In this document: positions 35,220 through 47,578 of the stretch, in pieces
Position numbering within the stretch: position 1 is the stretch's first letter
Layout of the letters: each line of letters begins with the position of its first letter
Source: Sipunculus nudus
Lineage: Eukaryota > Annelida > Sipuncula > Golfingiida > Sipunculidae
Reading direction: 5' to 3'
Length of the DNA stretch: 64,000 bases
NCBI GenBank assembly: GCA_026874595.1
Contig: CM049318.1
Span: 52,606,750-52,670,749, forward strand
Program-made: the position numbers and the translations under genes
The notes under the pieces: model-generated
The model's database searches: none
What the model was told of the DNA's origin: nothing
Seen by the model: only the letters and a program-made list of their open reading frames with translations

Positions 35220-38190
35220 GGTAAATATTCTTGGTTATAATTTGGTTTGGTTCGTAATGCTATGGTCTGAGGTTTAGAGTTATATTCTTACGCGTTAAAT
35301 GATATTAAGCATTAAGGCATTAATGTCGAAAGGTAACTGATTTTATAATTAGGATTAATTTATTTCAGCATGTCTTAGATTTAAGGAGCAGCGTCTGTGT
35401 GTCTCATGTCAGGGCGTGTTCTTTTATAGATGTAAGATGTATGAATGCGTAATAATATGAAACGTCGGGACATAGAGCAAAATGAAATTTGATTTTTACA
35501 TCGACCGAGATTTTGTCCCAATGTAACAGGAGGTATTCAGTCTTGAACGATCCCTATAATATTTATTACTGACGTCAATAGTCAAGTCCTGACACTCTGG
35601 ATTACTTATCTCTGAATTCGGAAATAATACATAAGCTTCCACAGTGTGCGAAACCTGAATTCAGTAGTCAGTAATTATGTCGTTAAACTTTGTGGTAGAG
35701 TCGGGTTTAAAGAGATATATTACCACACCGGGCACGTAAAAGAAGCATTCCTATAGTAGCATTAAATTCAGGTGTTCCGGTCACGTGTTTTTTTTTCCCC
35801 ATCTTATTTAGTTTATGTACTCCCTAGTTAACCTTGAATCTGATATATTAGTCATGATAGTTCAATCTGAACGCTATTTTCATCATCTGGTGTAGCAACA
35901 GGATAAGTGGTTTCGGTGTATACGTCGTCATTTTCAACAGCTATAACGTCGTTTTCAAGTGCTTTTGTATGAGCCATGACGTAGCTGATCCCTAGTTGCT
36001 CCTGTGTGTGTAAACAACAGAGTACTTGCGTCCTATGCACAGACATACCATACCCGTGCATTATTAGGCCAGTTGATTACCTGGGGCCCAAGGAGGGCTG
36101 GCGAAGGTATTAATTCCCAGATCTCAAGCGTTCCGCGACAGCTTTGTATGTAATTTTTTTACCCTACCAGATATATCGTCTTTTTCACTATTTCGTTCTA
36201 ATACCGTATGCTTAATCCTGAACACAATTGGCCTAAAGCTTGCACCGGGCGCGATCAGTGGCATAAACTGACATAGCTCGCACGCCACCTGGTAGCCGTA
36301 CCGCGAAACTTCACAAACCAAGATTTTAAAGCTTACAACCGGTGTTTCATCTGTGCTATTTTATTCATGTTCCTTCTTCAGCACGCATTCTCAGGATCGG
36401 ACCTCTGGTCGTGCAGTCTTAGTTCAGTAAGCAGACACAAGTTGACTGTGTTTACTCACACACAGAACCATAACAACGAATTAAACAGGTGAACTGGAGA
36501 TATTAAGACCGTGTGCCGTAAGGTTTTGCAAGGAAACTTTTGTTTTCTAATGGCGTGAGATAATACACATTCTATCGCAAAGTCAAGTTCAGACCGAAAC
36601 AAATTAGATCAGGTTTATTAACGGAACCTGGTCAATACCTGGTCATTAAACGGATTGATTGTTAAAGATAGGGCTGGTTATTACCATATTTTGAGACATA
36701 ATTTATCAGTTAATTTCCTTTGTTTATGTAACCGTCCCGAACCATCAGTATAGGTCTGCACCGGTAGATGCCGCTAGTTTGCCCGAGATGATCTTATGCA
36801 ATTGAATTTTCATATTCAAGATGGTTGGGCCTCTACTGCAGAATTAATGGGACCAATCGCTGAATAACGTGGCCATTTACTTTGTAATGTCCAGTTATGT
36901 CGGGCAGCGGCACAATATTATTGCAATGCAATTAGCGACTGTTAGTAACACTCTGTGGCACCTAGGCCTGAAGTTGTTTTTCCATGTGAGCGTATATGCG
37001 TATGAGCGAATATGCGTTAAAAATGTGTTTCCGTGTGTGCGTATATGCGTTGTTGGCTGATCTAGCAGAAGTATATCTAATGGTACAGTGTGTCCAGCAG
37101 GCCTTCCAAAAATATGATGCTAGAATGACGTCATTTTACCAGGGATCTGCAAAGTTCACGCAGACCCTATGCCTGCAAATCGTTCCTGCATGTACGTACA
37201 TACACTGAGGGCACGTGTAAATACCACAGTTGATAAAAAAATCATATCAGCGATTTTTACGCAAATAACGCCCACAATGAAACACAGCAACTATTTACAC
37301 GCATAAATGCGCACACGGTAAAAAACAGTTTCAGAGTATTTCCTATAAATCTGATTTTGTGCAACTGGACTAAAGTGGGTGCATGTGCTCATAAAATTCT
37401 GTGTGACTGTTTCAAAGGTGCAAAAATATTGAGAATACAGATACTGCCACAATTACCATATAAAAGCCCATGGTAACACCAGCTGTTACATGACACACAC
37501 TATAACGACAGGAAACAGGGTGATGAATGGACAATCAATATAACGGCAAGGCTATCATCTGCCTCGGCGAACTGTCAAGATGCTTTTCCGTTAGCACTGC
37601 TATTGTCTTCCCTGTGGTTACACTATCTAATGAGTCTGTCCCGTCAAATTTTACATGGTCATAACTGGCGTTGGAAGGCATGTTTGGGAACAGAGCTTTG
37701 GTTTTTGCTCCAATAGAGAAGTATCAGTTCATGTGAAATATCAGATTATATGCACTGTGCAATTTGATCGACTCCTAGCGGTGTTCGGGTAATATGGGCA
37801 ACATTATGGGGTTGTCATTTAATGTCGACTACTAGTCAAAACTGAGATAGGATCCTGGCCGAGAAAGATAAGTTATGTTTTCATTTTAATAATTTATGTT
37901 TAAATATATATCCTTTTCGCTAACAGAACTGATTTGAATACACTCAGCTGCAGTCGACAGGTGTCGCTGTTATGGTTGGTCTATTATTACTTCAAGAGAG
38001 CCTGTTACCAGACAATGATATCGTGGCTCTGATTGGTCAGATATTGATACATGGCTATCTCATTGGCCAAGGATTTTGCGCCTTATTGTGCATCCACCAA
38101 CGAGCCATTGAGTTTGCTTCTCCTAAGTTATCACTGAATCGAAAGTACTGGATACCTGCCGTCTGTTAAACCTAAGTCACAAACATGTAC
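35220..38190. other. Unassigned non-coding stretch with a copy of the 29.96 kb repeat family
   Basis: 36370-36500 is a copy of the repeat sharing 'tgtgtttactcacacacaga' and 'aacaggtgaactggaga'. A small tandem of 'gcgtatatgcgt.' lies at 36985-37050. No gene recognised. Confidence 0.5.
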
Positions 38191-38199
38191 GATTTTGAC

Positions 38200-38840
38200 T
38201 GTGGTCCGACTTCAGCAGGGCTACGACAAATGGAATCGTCGAGGGTCTGGGAGAATTTTATTTTGACAATGTCATAGAAGCGTTCACATATAATATATTT
38301 GTTGTGCGACGGTCGTCGGGAAATTGATCAGAGCTGTCATAGTCTAATCGTACGCTCTTCCAACGGCATTCGTATAAGGTTCCAAAGAGAGTCGTAATAA
38401 AAAAAGAAAAAATTCCCAAATTTTATTTTCGTAGATCTGTTGTATATGTATTGTGCGATGAATGTGACTTAGTCTACAGACAAACCCAAGGCGGTCGTAT
38501 GAATGACCTACGACGGTGGAACATTGGGACAGTCACAGGTAGAATGTGCGACAATCGTTGCGCTGTCGTAGGAGATTCCTACGATTCGTATGGCCTCAGA
38601 TTACCATAAAAATCGTACCTAATTCGTAGGTTAATCGTTACAAAGTCTTAAGGCATCATACAACAGACCTACGAGACCGGCCTGAAGTAAAGACTGACCT
38701 ACGACGCTGAAAAATGTTGAACATGTTCAAACTTCTACTACAAGGTTCTATAACAGCATTTTGTCATAGAACACCTTAAATTTCGTACGACATATCCCCG
38801 ACTATCTTAAGAATGTCCCCAGTTTTATGTCGTAGACCTA
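38200..38840. repeat. Region with many CCTACGA/TCGTAGG words
   Basis: CTACGAC, CCTACGA, GTCGTAG or ATTCGTAGG occur near 38220, 38507, 38566, 38577, 38630, 38667, 38697 and 38829 in both orientations. One forms a close inverted pair, CGTAGGA-gat-TCCTACG, at about 38568-38584. It is probably a decayed interspersed repeat with internal inverted symmetry. Confidence 0.45.
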
Positions 38841-39199
38841 TCGTTGTGCGATGTTTGTGATATAGGTTTAGAGAGACGTACCTTGCAGAAGGGCACACTA
38901 CGCAGACTCGGCTCACAATAGTACGCCTCTGTTGTTTAGGGTTTATGGGCGTCACAATCTGACCCCTATTATGGACCGCGGCTTCTACATTCACCAGCAG
39001 CGATGGTAAAACGTAGTGAAGAGGAAAATGTAGCCCGCAAGGTGCAAAAACATGGGTGTTTCTTTTTCAAATAAGTAATAATTTGGTAAGCATATGCATG
39101 TGAAATATAAACAGAGGATGCTTGAAATGTTAAAGAATTTTATTTTGAAGTTTGACTTTTGAGATAAGTAGTCCCGACCGTCACACGGTGCCTAACAGA

Positions 39200-39240
39200 G
39201 GTTAGTTTTGAGTAGAAACGAACTCAGACGGCAGGGTGAT
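39200..39240 (+). repeat. Solo copy of the 37-bp inverted-repeat arm
   Basis: AGTTTTGAGTAGAAACGA plus flanking 'cagaggtt' and 'ggcagg' resembles the right arm of the 23973-24442 element. No partner arm was found nearby. Confidence 0.5.
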
Positions 39241-39879
39241 AATTGTCAAACTGGCGATTGCTGAGCGCCATCGTGTGTCTGTGTAAGAGACTATTATAGG
39301 TCCATTATGAACAGTGACATAAACAGTAGTTCACAGAACACAGCTGGCGGGACACAGCAAGTATTATAAATAGACAGTGTCAAGTTACTCATGCCCGCAT
39401 ATTATATATTAAATATTTGTATCCTGCAACATCTGGGCCAAATTTTATACTGGAATTCAATCAGCCTTTCCTTGCATCAAATTTCGTCACTGATTAAACA
39501 GTCATTGAGATCACAAAGACATTTTTAAATATCTTTCGTTCAAAGTAAATTCATAAAGGCAAGTAGGAAAATAAACTGAGAAAACTCCGCAGGTGAGCTT
39601 TATGTGACCTTGGCAATATAAAGAACGTGTCATTCATAAAAGCATTAAAATACATAAACATAAAAAGACATTCTATACACAAAAGCGGTTTTCAAAGCAA
39701 CCTTTGCGCAAACGTGCATGGGTGCCCCTTCTTGTACGACCTATAGATCTGAAATATGCAATAATATACGCTGAAGTAAAAAGATAATTAGGGAAAAGCA
39801 CCTTCGGATTATGGGTCTCCACTCTTTTCTTTCTATACTTCTACGTGGAAGACTCATGTGTAAAGTCTAATGGTAGTAA

Positions 39880-40030
39880 TGTAGGACTCGAGTCTGGACT
39901 TGGACTCGAGTCCACGTTTTTGGGACTCGGACATGGACTTGGACCTGAGGGTCCTGGATTCGGACTTGTACTCGAGACTCGGAGGTCAGGACTCGCGATG
40001 TCTAGCCGAGTCTATCTTGAGTCCAAGAGA
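39880..40030. repeat. Degenerate GGACTCGAGTC tandem repeat
   Basis: Repeated hexamer-type words GGACTC, GGACTT and GAGTC over ~150 bases include the 12-bp palindrome GGACTCGAGTCC at 39902-39913. The open frame rich in Gly/Leu across it is a repeat product. Similar words resume at 40918-41000, after the inserted element at 40447-40917. Confidence 0.75.
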
Positions 40031-40060
40031 AAATGACTAAAATAGAAGTTCAGACGGGGG

Positions 40061-40063
<3 letters not shown>

Positions 40064-40108
<45 letters not shown>

Positions 40109-40120
40109 GTGAGAGAGAGA
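40064..40120. repeat. (GA)n microsatellite
   Basis: About 42 bases of pure GA, then an interrupted GA tract. Confidence 0.97.
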
Positions 40121-40446
40121 CTCAAGAGTATATGTACAAAGCTTAATCTCTGCATCGAGAATTAAATGTATTTAAACATCTCAACAAAAGCATGTGTAAA
40201 CTGCAACAGAAATATTAATCATAATCCAGAATATACAAATGTCACGAGGACCAAAAGCGGACCAAACTGTCTCGCTAGTGAAGTTTGCTTTTCTAGCGAA
40301 GCGGTTGGTACGCCGGACATGAGCGCCACCGACATGGGTTTGAATCTGGGATCAGAACAATGTTTTCCCCTGAGCAATTTGTCTTCGTAACACAAATTAA
40401 GGTGTTTTAAATAAAGATATATTTTACACTACTCGGACTCGATTAC

Positions 40447-40917
40447 TAAAGGGGCCCAATATCCTATCTGACCTTTATAAACTAAAGGTAATCCCTTGGA
40501 GCTTTTATAAAAATAGGCTAGAAAATGCTGATATCATCGCACACAGGCTGCTTGTTTTCTTTATATCAACGTCTTATAATATGTTGGAGCCCACCAAAAT
40601 AATCAAAACAAATTCAACAGGGGCATTTGGCAGCAAGTCAGGTAAGCCAGAGCTTTGCAGAAGGCTTTCTGCAACATGTGACCTTTCTACCTTCGCATAT
40701 ATTTAACCTACCACCTTGATTACATGTTTTTTCCCGTTTGTCAAGATTGCTGTGTTTACAAATATGATGTTGATAAACAAGTTCATACATCCTTTATGGA
40801 GGCCATATAAGAACTTTTTTAATAACCAGAATTACCTTTAGATCATTAATATATACACAGAGGAAGCCAGAAATCAGAATAATTCTTTTTCAAAAGGTAA
40901 GTGAACGGGCCCCTTTA
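40447..40917. mobile_element. 471-bp fold-back MITE
   Basis: TAAAGGGGCCC at 40447-40457 is the reverse complement of 40907-40917. Further in, 'ctaaaggtaat' and 'cttgtttt..tatcaac' each have inverted partners in the right half ('attacctttag', 'gttgataaacaag'). The element therefore folds back over most of its length. No coding capacity. It appears to interrupt the GGACTCGAGTC-type repeat. Confidence 0.6.
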
Positions 40918-41164
40918 AAAGACTCAGATTCGAAGACGGGGAAACTATTGGGCCTGGACTTGGCCTCGGGTGGATTGTCCTCGGACTTAATTTGCACTGG
41001 GATTGGTGTGGTGTGAACTCGACTACAACACTGTCTACTGGCACTCTAGGCAGATTTGTTAACCAATGGTCGGGTGTTGAGCTCCATCCTTTCCTAGATT
41101 CGGTCTCGTCCCCTGATGTCGCGCCCCTATGATGCTTAAATTAGCCTGGAATAATACTCTTGTC

Positions 41165-41265
41165 GAATATTATATTACAGACATGTAAAAATGGTATTGA
41201 TTTAATGGTATTGATTTAATGATATTATATAACAGATATGTAAAAAATGGTATTGATTTAATCAT
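41165..41265. repeat. Small tandem repeat with GTATTGATTTAAT
   Basis: GTATTGATTTAAT occurs three times, twice preceded by 'atattata.ta.acaga.atgtaaaaa'. It is a local duplication of roughly 65 bases with an extra short unit. Confidence 0.85.
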
Positions 41266-41269
41266 TTGC

Positions 41270-42290
41270 ATCACGATGTAATCAACTGTAGCTGGGGTTT
41301 ACGTGTTAATGAAAGGGAAACCTGAAAATGTTCTGGGTTAAAAAGATATATGCGCTTATCCTTCACTTTACCCTGATCGGCCTGCTCCGAAATTTTCTTA
41401 GACAAAAAGTATCGCCAAATACTATACTATTCATTAGTCAAAAGAAGTGGTCTTTGTTGTACTCTGAACCAATCACACTGTGATAAAGTCAAAAGGAAAT
41501 TCCAAGTAATTCAATCAAATGTATAGGGTTAATTTTGTTCCTGTTCATAATTGGCCGCGGCAAGGAAACCACGTGACGCCCGCAGGGGTTAATTGATAGT
41601 AAAAGAAGAGTAACCGTAAGCTGCCGTAATCCTGTACCCGAGTCACCCAGATTTGTACACACATTGAAGAACGGAAAGGACAAAGGGAATTCTGTCCCGT
41701 GTGGTTAATGTTGTGCACAGCCACGGCGCCGATAGAGCTCGGATATTAGCACGGCTTACGGCCGACACATTGTGCAGGGTTTCAGACAGGTTTACAATCT
41801 AATATTTCAGGCTGTGAAAATGTTATTATACGCCACAGTTTTTTTATATACACACGACAGAGAACAAATGATAATAGATCTTCTCTTGTGTAGTTAACCG
41901 TGTGCACAGCGATATCGGGTGGATTAGGTCGCATTACTGCCGATTTCGTTGATTTCAGGTACGTTAAGCTTGATATCTGATACGAGTAAACGGGCGTGAT
42001 AATAACAGCAACAAATGAAATTCAATCCGCCAAGCTGTGGAATTACAGCAAGCAACACCAGTGACCAACGTACGTGTCACATTAATATGTCTACGACTTC
42101 TGGTACATATGTCCTTAAGCAGCACTGAATTATGCACAGGCTCAGGCAGGAACCCGCTCACCAGCTGAAATAACCAGATCAATCCAGTCTTTCACAACTG
42201 GTCGCGAAAGGTTAGGAGCGCTTTGTCATTTTCCTGTTGGTAATTATAAATGCAGACATGTTCATGGTATTTTATATATAATTATATTTT
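41270..42290. other. Unassigned non-coding stretch
   Basis: No gene recognised. Base composition is more balanced than in the flanks. Confidence 0.45.
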
Positions 42291-42294
42291 TCAG

Positions 42295-42714
42295 CGAGCA
42301 GAAGACTTTTGTAGGCAGACGACATGAAAGCCCCTTACGTCAAAGCAAAACCAAGGCTTGCGTTAATCAGGATAAGGTGCTGGATCCCTGTGTCCTAAGA
42401 AATTGGAGCATTACGGTCGCCACGACTAAACTGGCCCAATCGAAACTCAAACGTTCGGGCAAATCTACTCGAGTCTCTCATGAGCGAGAGCTTTAAGTGC
42501 TGTTAATTCGGGTTCAAGCCACATGTCCTATTCAAGTGAACGTAGCGATCAATACACCGGCTCCGTACGACTGCAGGATTCTTCAGAGGCTGTCGCAAGA
42601 GGACTGTGTTCACGGCGGCAGTGGCCCGAGGGGATGCTATGAAACGGAAAGGACTTGAGCTTCACCAAAAAGAGAAAATGCACGTACCATTCAGCAAACC
42701 TACATGATACTCTG
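42295..42714 (+). other. Exon-like segment between a good acceptor and a GTAAGT donor
   Basis: A T-rich tract and CAG (42292-42294) precede it and GTAAGT (42715-42720) follows it. One frame is open for 65 codons from 42296 (EQKTFVGRRHESPLRQSK...), then stops. Another is open for ~55 codons near 42546-42710. No frame is open throughout, so if real it is more likely an untranslated exon. No family match recognised. Confidence 0.22.
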
Positions 42715-43012
42715 TAAGTGGAAGCTTTTTATTTAACTGCCCCGAGCATATATTTACAATGTGATAGCAACCTCCTCTTTCGACCAAATTAAGGTTGCAG
42801 AGCACGTATCCTAAAAGTGTCTCGTCATTGAAGTCTTTTATTCACTGATAGGTCTGAATGCTATGCATATAGTTTAACCCGCAGAAGCATAGTTTTTAGA
42901 TAAATCATACTGACCCTATAGGCTCCAGTATATATTGCGTATACAAGAGACATACAGTTTTTGCCACAACATGTTAAATGAACCTTAAATATAAAATACG
43001 CGAGAAGGGTCA

Positions 43013-43015
<3 letters not shown>

Positions 43016-43072
<57 letters not shown>

Positions 43073-43275
43073 TAGACAGACAGACAGACAGACAGATAGA
43101 CAGACAGACAGAGAAACAGACAGAGAGAGCAACAGACAGAGAGAGCAACAGAGGGAGACAGACAGAGGAAGAGAGCAGAGAGACAGACAGACCGACAGAC
43201 AAGCACAGAGACAGACAGGCAAAGAGATCGACAGAGAGAGAGAGAGACAGACGGACAGACAGACAGACAGAGAAT
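43016..43275. repeat. (GA)n then (ACAG)n microsatellite block
   Basis: About 30 bases of GA are followed by long ACAG/CAGA tracts with interruptions. The Ser/Leu/Cys-rich and Arg/Asp-rich open frames on both strands are simple-repeat products. Confidence 0.97.
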
Positions 43276-43859
43276 AAACAGAAAAGATAAATTTGCTAGA
43301 TTTATGTATAAATCTGGGCCCAGTTTTGCCCGGAAAAATTGGTCTCTAATATTTCATATTTCGGAACATAGGAAAAGCTGTGGATAGATGCCACCAGGTA
43401 ACTGAAGGGGAAAGCCTGGCGTATTTTTAGCCCACGAATTTCTGATTTCGAATGTTTGCAGTGTTTATATGGTGTAGCATAACCTAAACTCCAACAAGAC
43501 AAATTTGTTCACCTGAGCACAACTTACAAGATTACCTTCTGTGGCAAAATCTTAAATTCAGCAAGACGAAAATGATATCATGAGCATGACTACTTTCAAA
43601 TCATTAGAAAGGACAACAGAACGTATACCAAAGAAGAAGATAGAGATCGAAATCGTGCACCCGTAATATGAATGTGCGAGGGGTAAGAGGTTGCCGAGTT
43701 TACCTAATTTCATGTAAATGTCGCCAAGACGATATGCAGTGTAATTTAGTCATTTGGAAATCTTATTTTGCTTGATAATTATTAAATTACGGCAAATCAG
43801 TTTATTTCATTTGCTCTAATGTATGGGTAATTTGTAACTCGAAGAGGAACAAATACTAT

Positions 43860-43926
43860 GTATCTAAATCTGGGATATCCTTAATATGCACTAATCAAAT
43901 GATAAGGATATCCCAGATTTAGATAC
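43860..43926. repeat. Perfect 24-bp inverted repeat with 19-base loop
   Basis: 43860-43883 is exactly the reverse complement of 43903-43926; the arm begins GTATCTAAATCTGGGATA. RNA from either strand would form a ~67-base hairpin. The arms contain the 8-bp palindrome GGATATCC. It may be a small fold-back element or a small-RNA precursor. Confidence 0.9.
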
Positions 43927-43929
43927 ACG

Positions 43930-44890
43930 CAGGAAACGTCATTCAGTTCATCTTTATTTTATCTGTATTAAAATCGTTATCACGCAATTCGCAATGTGGG
44001 TTCACACATCGAATAGCAAATATCCGTTTATAGATTTGAAGTGCCGGAAACGATGCCAGATTGTCCTAAGGTGGTTTATATTTTCCCAATAAACCCTCAG
44101 ATATTTGTCATTTTTCGAAAATTTTGCGGAGAGTGTATCACCGCTACATTATCAAAAAAAAATACGCTACTGCTTGTAGCGAGCGGGTGAACTCGGCCCA
44201 TGGAAAATTTGTCCCGAACGAACCTGGCCGAAGTCGCGGGAACCTGCCCCGATTCAAGGACGGGAAAATATGCTACTGTATAAAACTGTAGCTGACATTG
44301 TTTTCACACCAAGGATTTCATTTCTCAGCTTACATCTTTACCTTGCAGTATAAATAATTGCTCTTTTGAATTTATATAACTGACATTAGACCGAGGTAGA
44401 GGTTTATCTTGAACATTCCCACGAATACGAGACCTTGATTATCCAAAGTGCCAAGGTGAAAGAATAAAACACCCGCGCTCCACGGACATAATAAATGTAG
44501 ACATGCAGTAATTGCAGTTTCAATTTATATCTAACTTAATCAATATACAGATCTTAATAATACGAAGTAAAGAGAAGCTACTATTACAATGGCGTCAATC
44601 AATACTTGCACACAGTAAATAATCAAAGAGATTGCAGTTACTGTACTTTATAATAGTCAGACATTGTGCCTCCTGTAGTGACCTGTAGTGTGGAGACGTA
44701 CAGTTAATTGAATAAGCCCATAGGTTACATTGATTTTTACAGCTCATTCAGCTAATTTCATACGCCCTTGGGTGACATTTAGAGTGAGTGTTCTATCATC
44801 CTGACTGAACTCTTATCAAGACTAGCTGTCAATCACTGTCAGCAAAACGTGGAGATGACGACCTTCTTGTCGCGAACTTTGCTGAAAGGG
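43930..44890. other. Unassigned non-coding stretch
   Basis: No gene, RNA or long repeat recognised. Confidence 0.45.
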
Positions 44891-44893
44891 CCT

Positions 44894-45410
44894 GGTGTAA
44901 AGACTCTACGTTACTCCCCATTCCAGGTTACCCCCCCCCCCCGGTAATCTAAAAACGATTTCCGGTTACCTTCGGGGGAAGTCCGCACTTAATTTTAGTT
45001 TACCCCCGCACTGTTCTGATTACTCCATTGCTATTTTAAACAATAATGAATAATTCTAATGTTTCTGATTCATGATAAATTGCTGCAATGACCAACGTAC
45101 TATACACGACATTTGAAAGATGAAAATAGTCTATGATAAATATAATTTTCGCAAAATGTGAATTCTGTTGTTAATTACATTCATATATACTCACAAACTT
45201 TACCAAAGGGCATGTCAAATCACATACAAACATAATATATACGATATTACAAATATTCAACCTAATATATGAATGGAGTAATATAGCTGCAATATAAATT
45301 TCAAGTAAAAACATGTAAAAAGGGAGAAAAATTTATGAAGAGGGAATCTGATATCATAGGGGTAAACTGAAGTCTAGTTAACCCCGGAGTTATCTGAAGT
45401 CCCTACACCG
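44894..45410. mobile_element. Fold-back MITE, copy 2 (relative at 24955-25526)
   Basis: It begins GGTGTAAAGACT and ends with 'agtccctacacc', the inverse. 'ccaggttacccccc' near the left end and 'gttaaccccgg' and 'ggtaaactgaag' near the right match the copy at 24955. Total length is ~517 bases, with no coding capacity. The poly-C tract at 44930-44942 lies in the left arm. Confidence 0.55.
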
Positions 45411-45749
45411 GTCTACCCGCGGAGGTATTGATACCCAAGTAGAACTCAGTACAACGCTTACCTCGGCCTCCGTAACAAAATCAGTACCTCTTGACGCGCT
45501 CTAAAACACAATATTAATCCCTTGACCCATCCTCGATCCCTCAACAAAGTTTTGTTAAAAATGGCTGCGTTATCCTGCTTACAGGGACATAATCAGAAGA
45601 AATCTCATGCCTATTCTTTCATACAACCCATTCACGCTTGCTTAATACACCTTGTTATGGGGCTACGTTTTGGTAAACACAGTCTACGTGTGTTTGTTTA
45701 CCATAACAATTAAGGCCGCGTGACCGGAGGTTCGATTGTGAGCCGCAAC

Positions 45750-45860
45750 ACGCGAGGTTTCAGCCAGCAAGAACATGTTATATTTTTTTTGGGCCAAGTC
45801 AGGACATCTCCTGATTGATACGTGTTGTGGCCCGGGCGATGCACGCTCTGTGCTTATAAT
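45750..45860. repeat. Dispersed repeat, inverse of 30030-30160
   Basis: 'cagccagcaagaacatgtta', 'gggccaagtcagga' and 'cgtgttgtggcccgggcgat' have close reverse-complement matches in the same order in 30030-30140. Confidence 0.7.
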
Positions 45861-47280
45861 GACGCCTCTGATCGCGCCCGGTCCACTGTTTTAAACACTC
45901 GTTTACAGTACTAAGAAAACAGTTTAAGGGCAACAATTGTTCAGGTACAATTGTTTTTAAGGGAAGGAGTTATTTCTCAAGTAAATTCAACATGCTTTAT
46001 AGGTGATTATGCCTCTTTAATGTCAAACATGAGAAAAAACAACTTCCTTAAAGAGGTAATTAAGAAAACAATTCAACACTATTCTATTATACTTGTCAAT
46101 CTATATTATACTGTAAATATTACAGTAACAACAACCACTGCAACTAGATGTACAGGCCAGCAACTGACGTTGAATTACTGGCTATGGACTGTAAGACTCT
46201 TTGTAAAATTGAATATCAGGTGCAAATTTGTGACCCATGGCCTTACATTGTGTCAAATTTTCAGCTCTTGAAAATCAGCCATATTGGCGTCCAAGTACAA
46301 ACGGTAAATGGGTGAAGAATGAAATAAAAATGAAATTTGAAATCGATGGTTTTGCACTTGAAAATACCTAGGTTTGTCTACCCAAAAAAATGAAGTTTTA
46401 TCCTGAAATGTGTACAGAAAAAATAACTCATCAACTATAAGCCTATAAGCCTCCTTGTCATAAGGATGGAAGCTTAAAAAAAAGAAAAAAAAGCAAGCCG
46501 ACATATGTTTAAAGAGATTTATGCTTTGTCAATTTTTGCTCGCTCATAAAGGCCAGATGTGTAACTTTTTATCTGTGTGTATAAGGAACAAAAATACCAG
46601 GTTTACCTTGGTAACGACCTTTACCAGCATGCCATAAAATGTGAAATGCAATACCTGTCTTCATACACCCATGCGGAATTTAAAGACACACGTGATTGCT
46701 TTATGGATAAAAACTGAAACTGCGTTGACGAAGTTTTAACACTTTCTTAGTTGCTTAGTAGGCCTTAATGGACAAAACGTATCGGAATCCCTCTGTCTTG
46801 AGTGAAATGGGTTGAACTTGATGATTACTACAAAATGTAAAATCTAGAGTACCAGTCGAGGATTTTTGTCAGCCAATATAATCTCAGGTCATGTCCACAG
46901 GTCACTGTTTTGTGTTAGGGTTTTATATAGCTTTAAAGTCCGCCCTATGATTCATTTGATTAAAAAAATTGCGGGGGTTCCATCTACGGGTGTCGTATAA
47001 CAAATTGATGCACTCTGGTCGCTCGAGGCCGCTCTCTCCATGACTTAGGAAGGCAGGCTCCGTCTAGAACTTTAATTATACGGGAACTCTGAGGAGACGT
47101 TGGCCGAGCCAGCTGTAAACAAGTCTGTGCCCAGGCAATATAATCATCGCTGTAACGATTTTCTTGTTACTGCAAAATGACATTTCGCCAATTAGAATCG
47201 GGTTCAAATAAACAGAGGCGTAGTTTTATTCGCAGGGTTTGAGATAAGTGATATATGGGAAAGCACTTATGTTGTTTGTG
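45861..47280. other. Unassigned stretch upstream of GALNT
   Basis: No exon recognised. A 106-codon open frame at 45951-46271 has no family motif and low-complexity composition. Confidence 0.45.
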
Positions 47281-47283
47281 TCT

Positions 47284-47285
<2 letters not shown>

Positions 47286-47332
<47 letters not shown>
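47286..47332. repeat. (GA)n microsatellite
   Basis: About 47 bases of GA with one AA interruption, some 250 bases before the predicted 5' UTR acceptor of GALNT. Confidence 0.97.
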
Positions 47333-47578
47333 GATGAAACGTAATTGTACATAGCAGTGCAAAAAAAGTAACAACCAGTTAGTGTTGATACAATTTAGTA
47401 ATGTAAGAATAGCGGCTGTGGCACTTCTTCTGTTTGTAACAACAGTTATTGAGGAAGTGCAAAAAAAAATATATCATGCTTTTCAGAGGTAGGGCATGAC
47501 AATCAGTAGCATATGCTGCTTAAGTTTTATCCTGTTTTTTGTACTTTGATGTGCACTCTTTTTATTGCTGTATTTCAG

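Noticed and set aside
38566-38840. CRISPR-like array from repeated CCTACGA words
   Set aside because: Spacing is irregular, words are short and in both orientations, and the context is an animal genome.
42861-43277. Cys/Val/Ser-rich and Asp/Arg/Gln-rich open frames
   Set aside because: Products of the (GA)n(ACAG)n microsatellite.
45951-46271. 106-codon open frame as a gene
   Set aside because: No motif, no splice or promoter context, AT-rich low-complexity composition.
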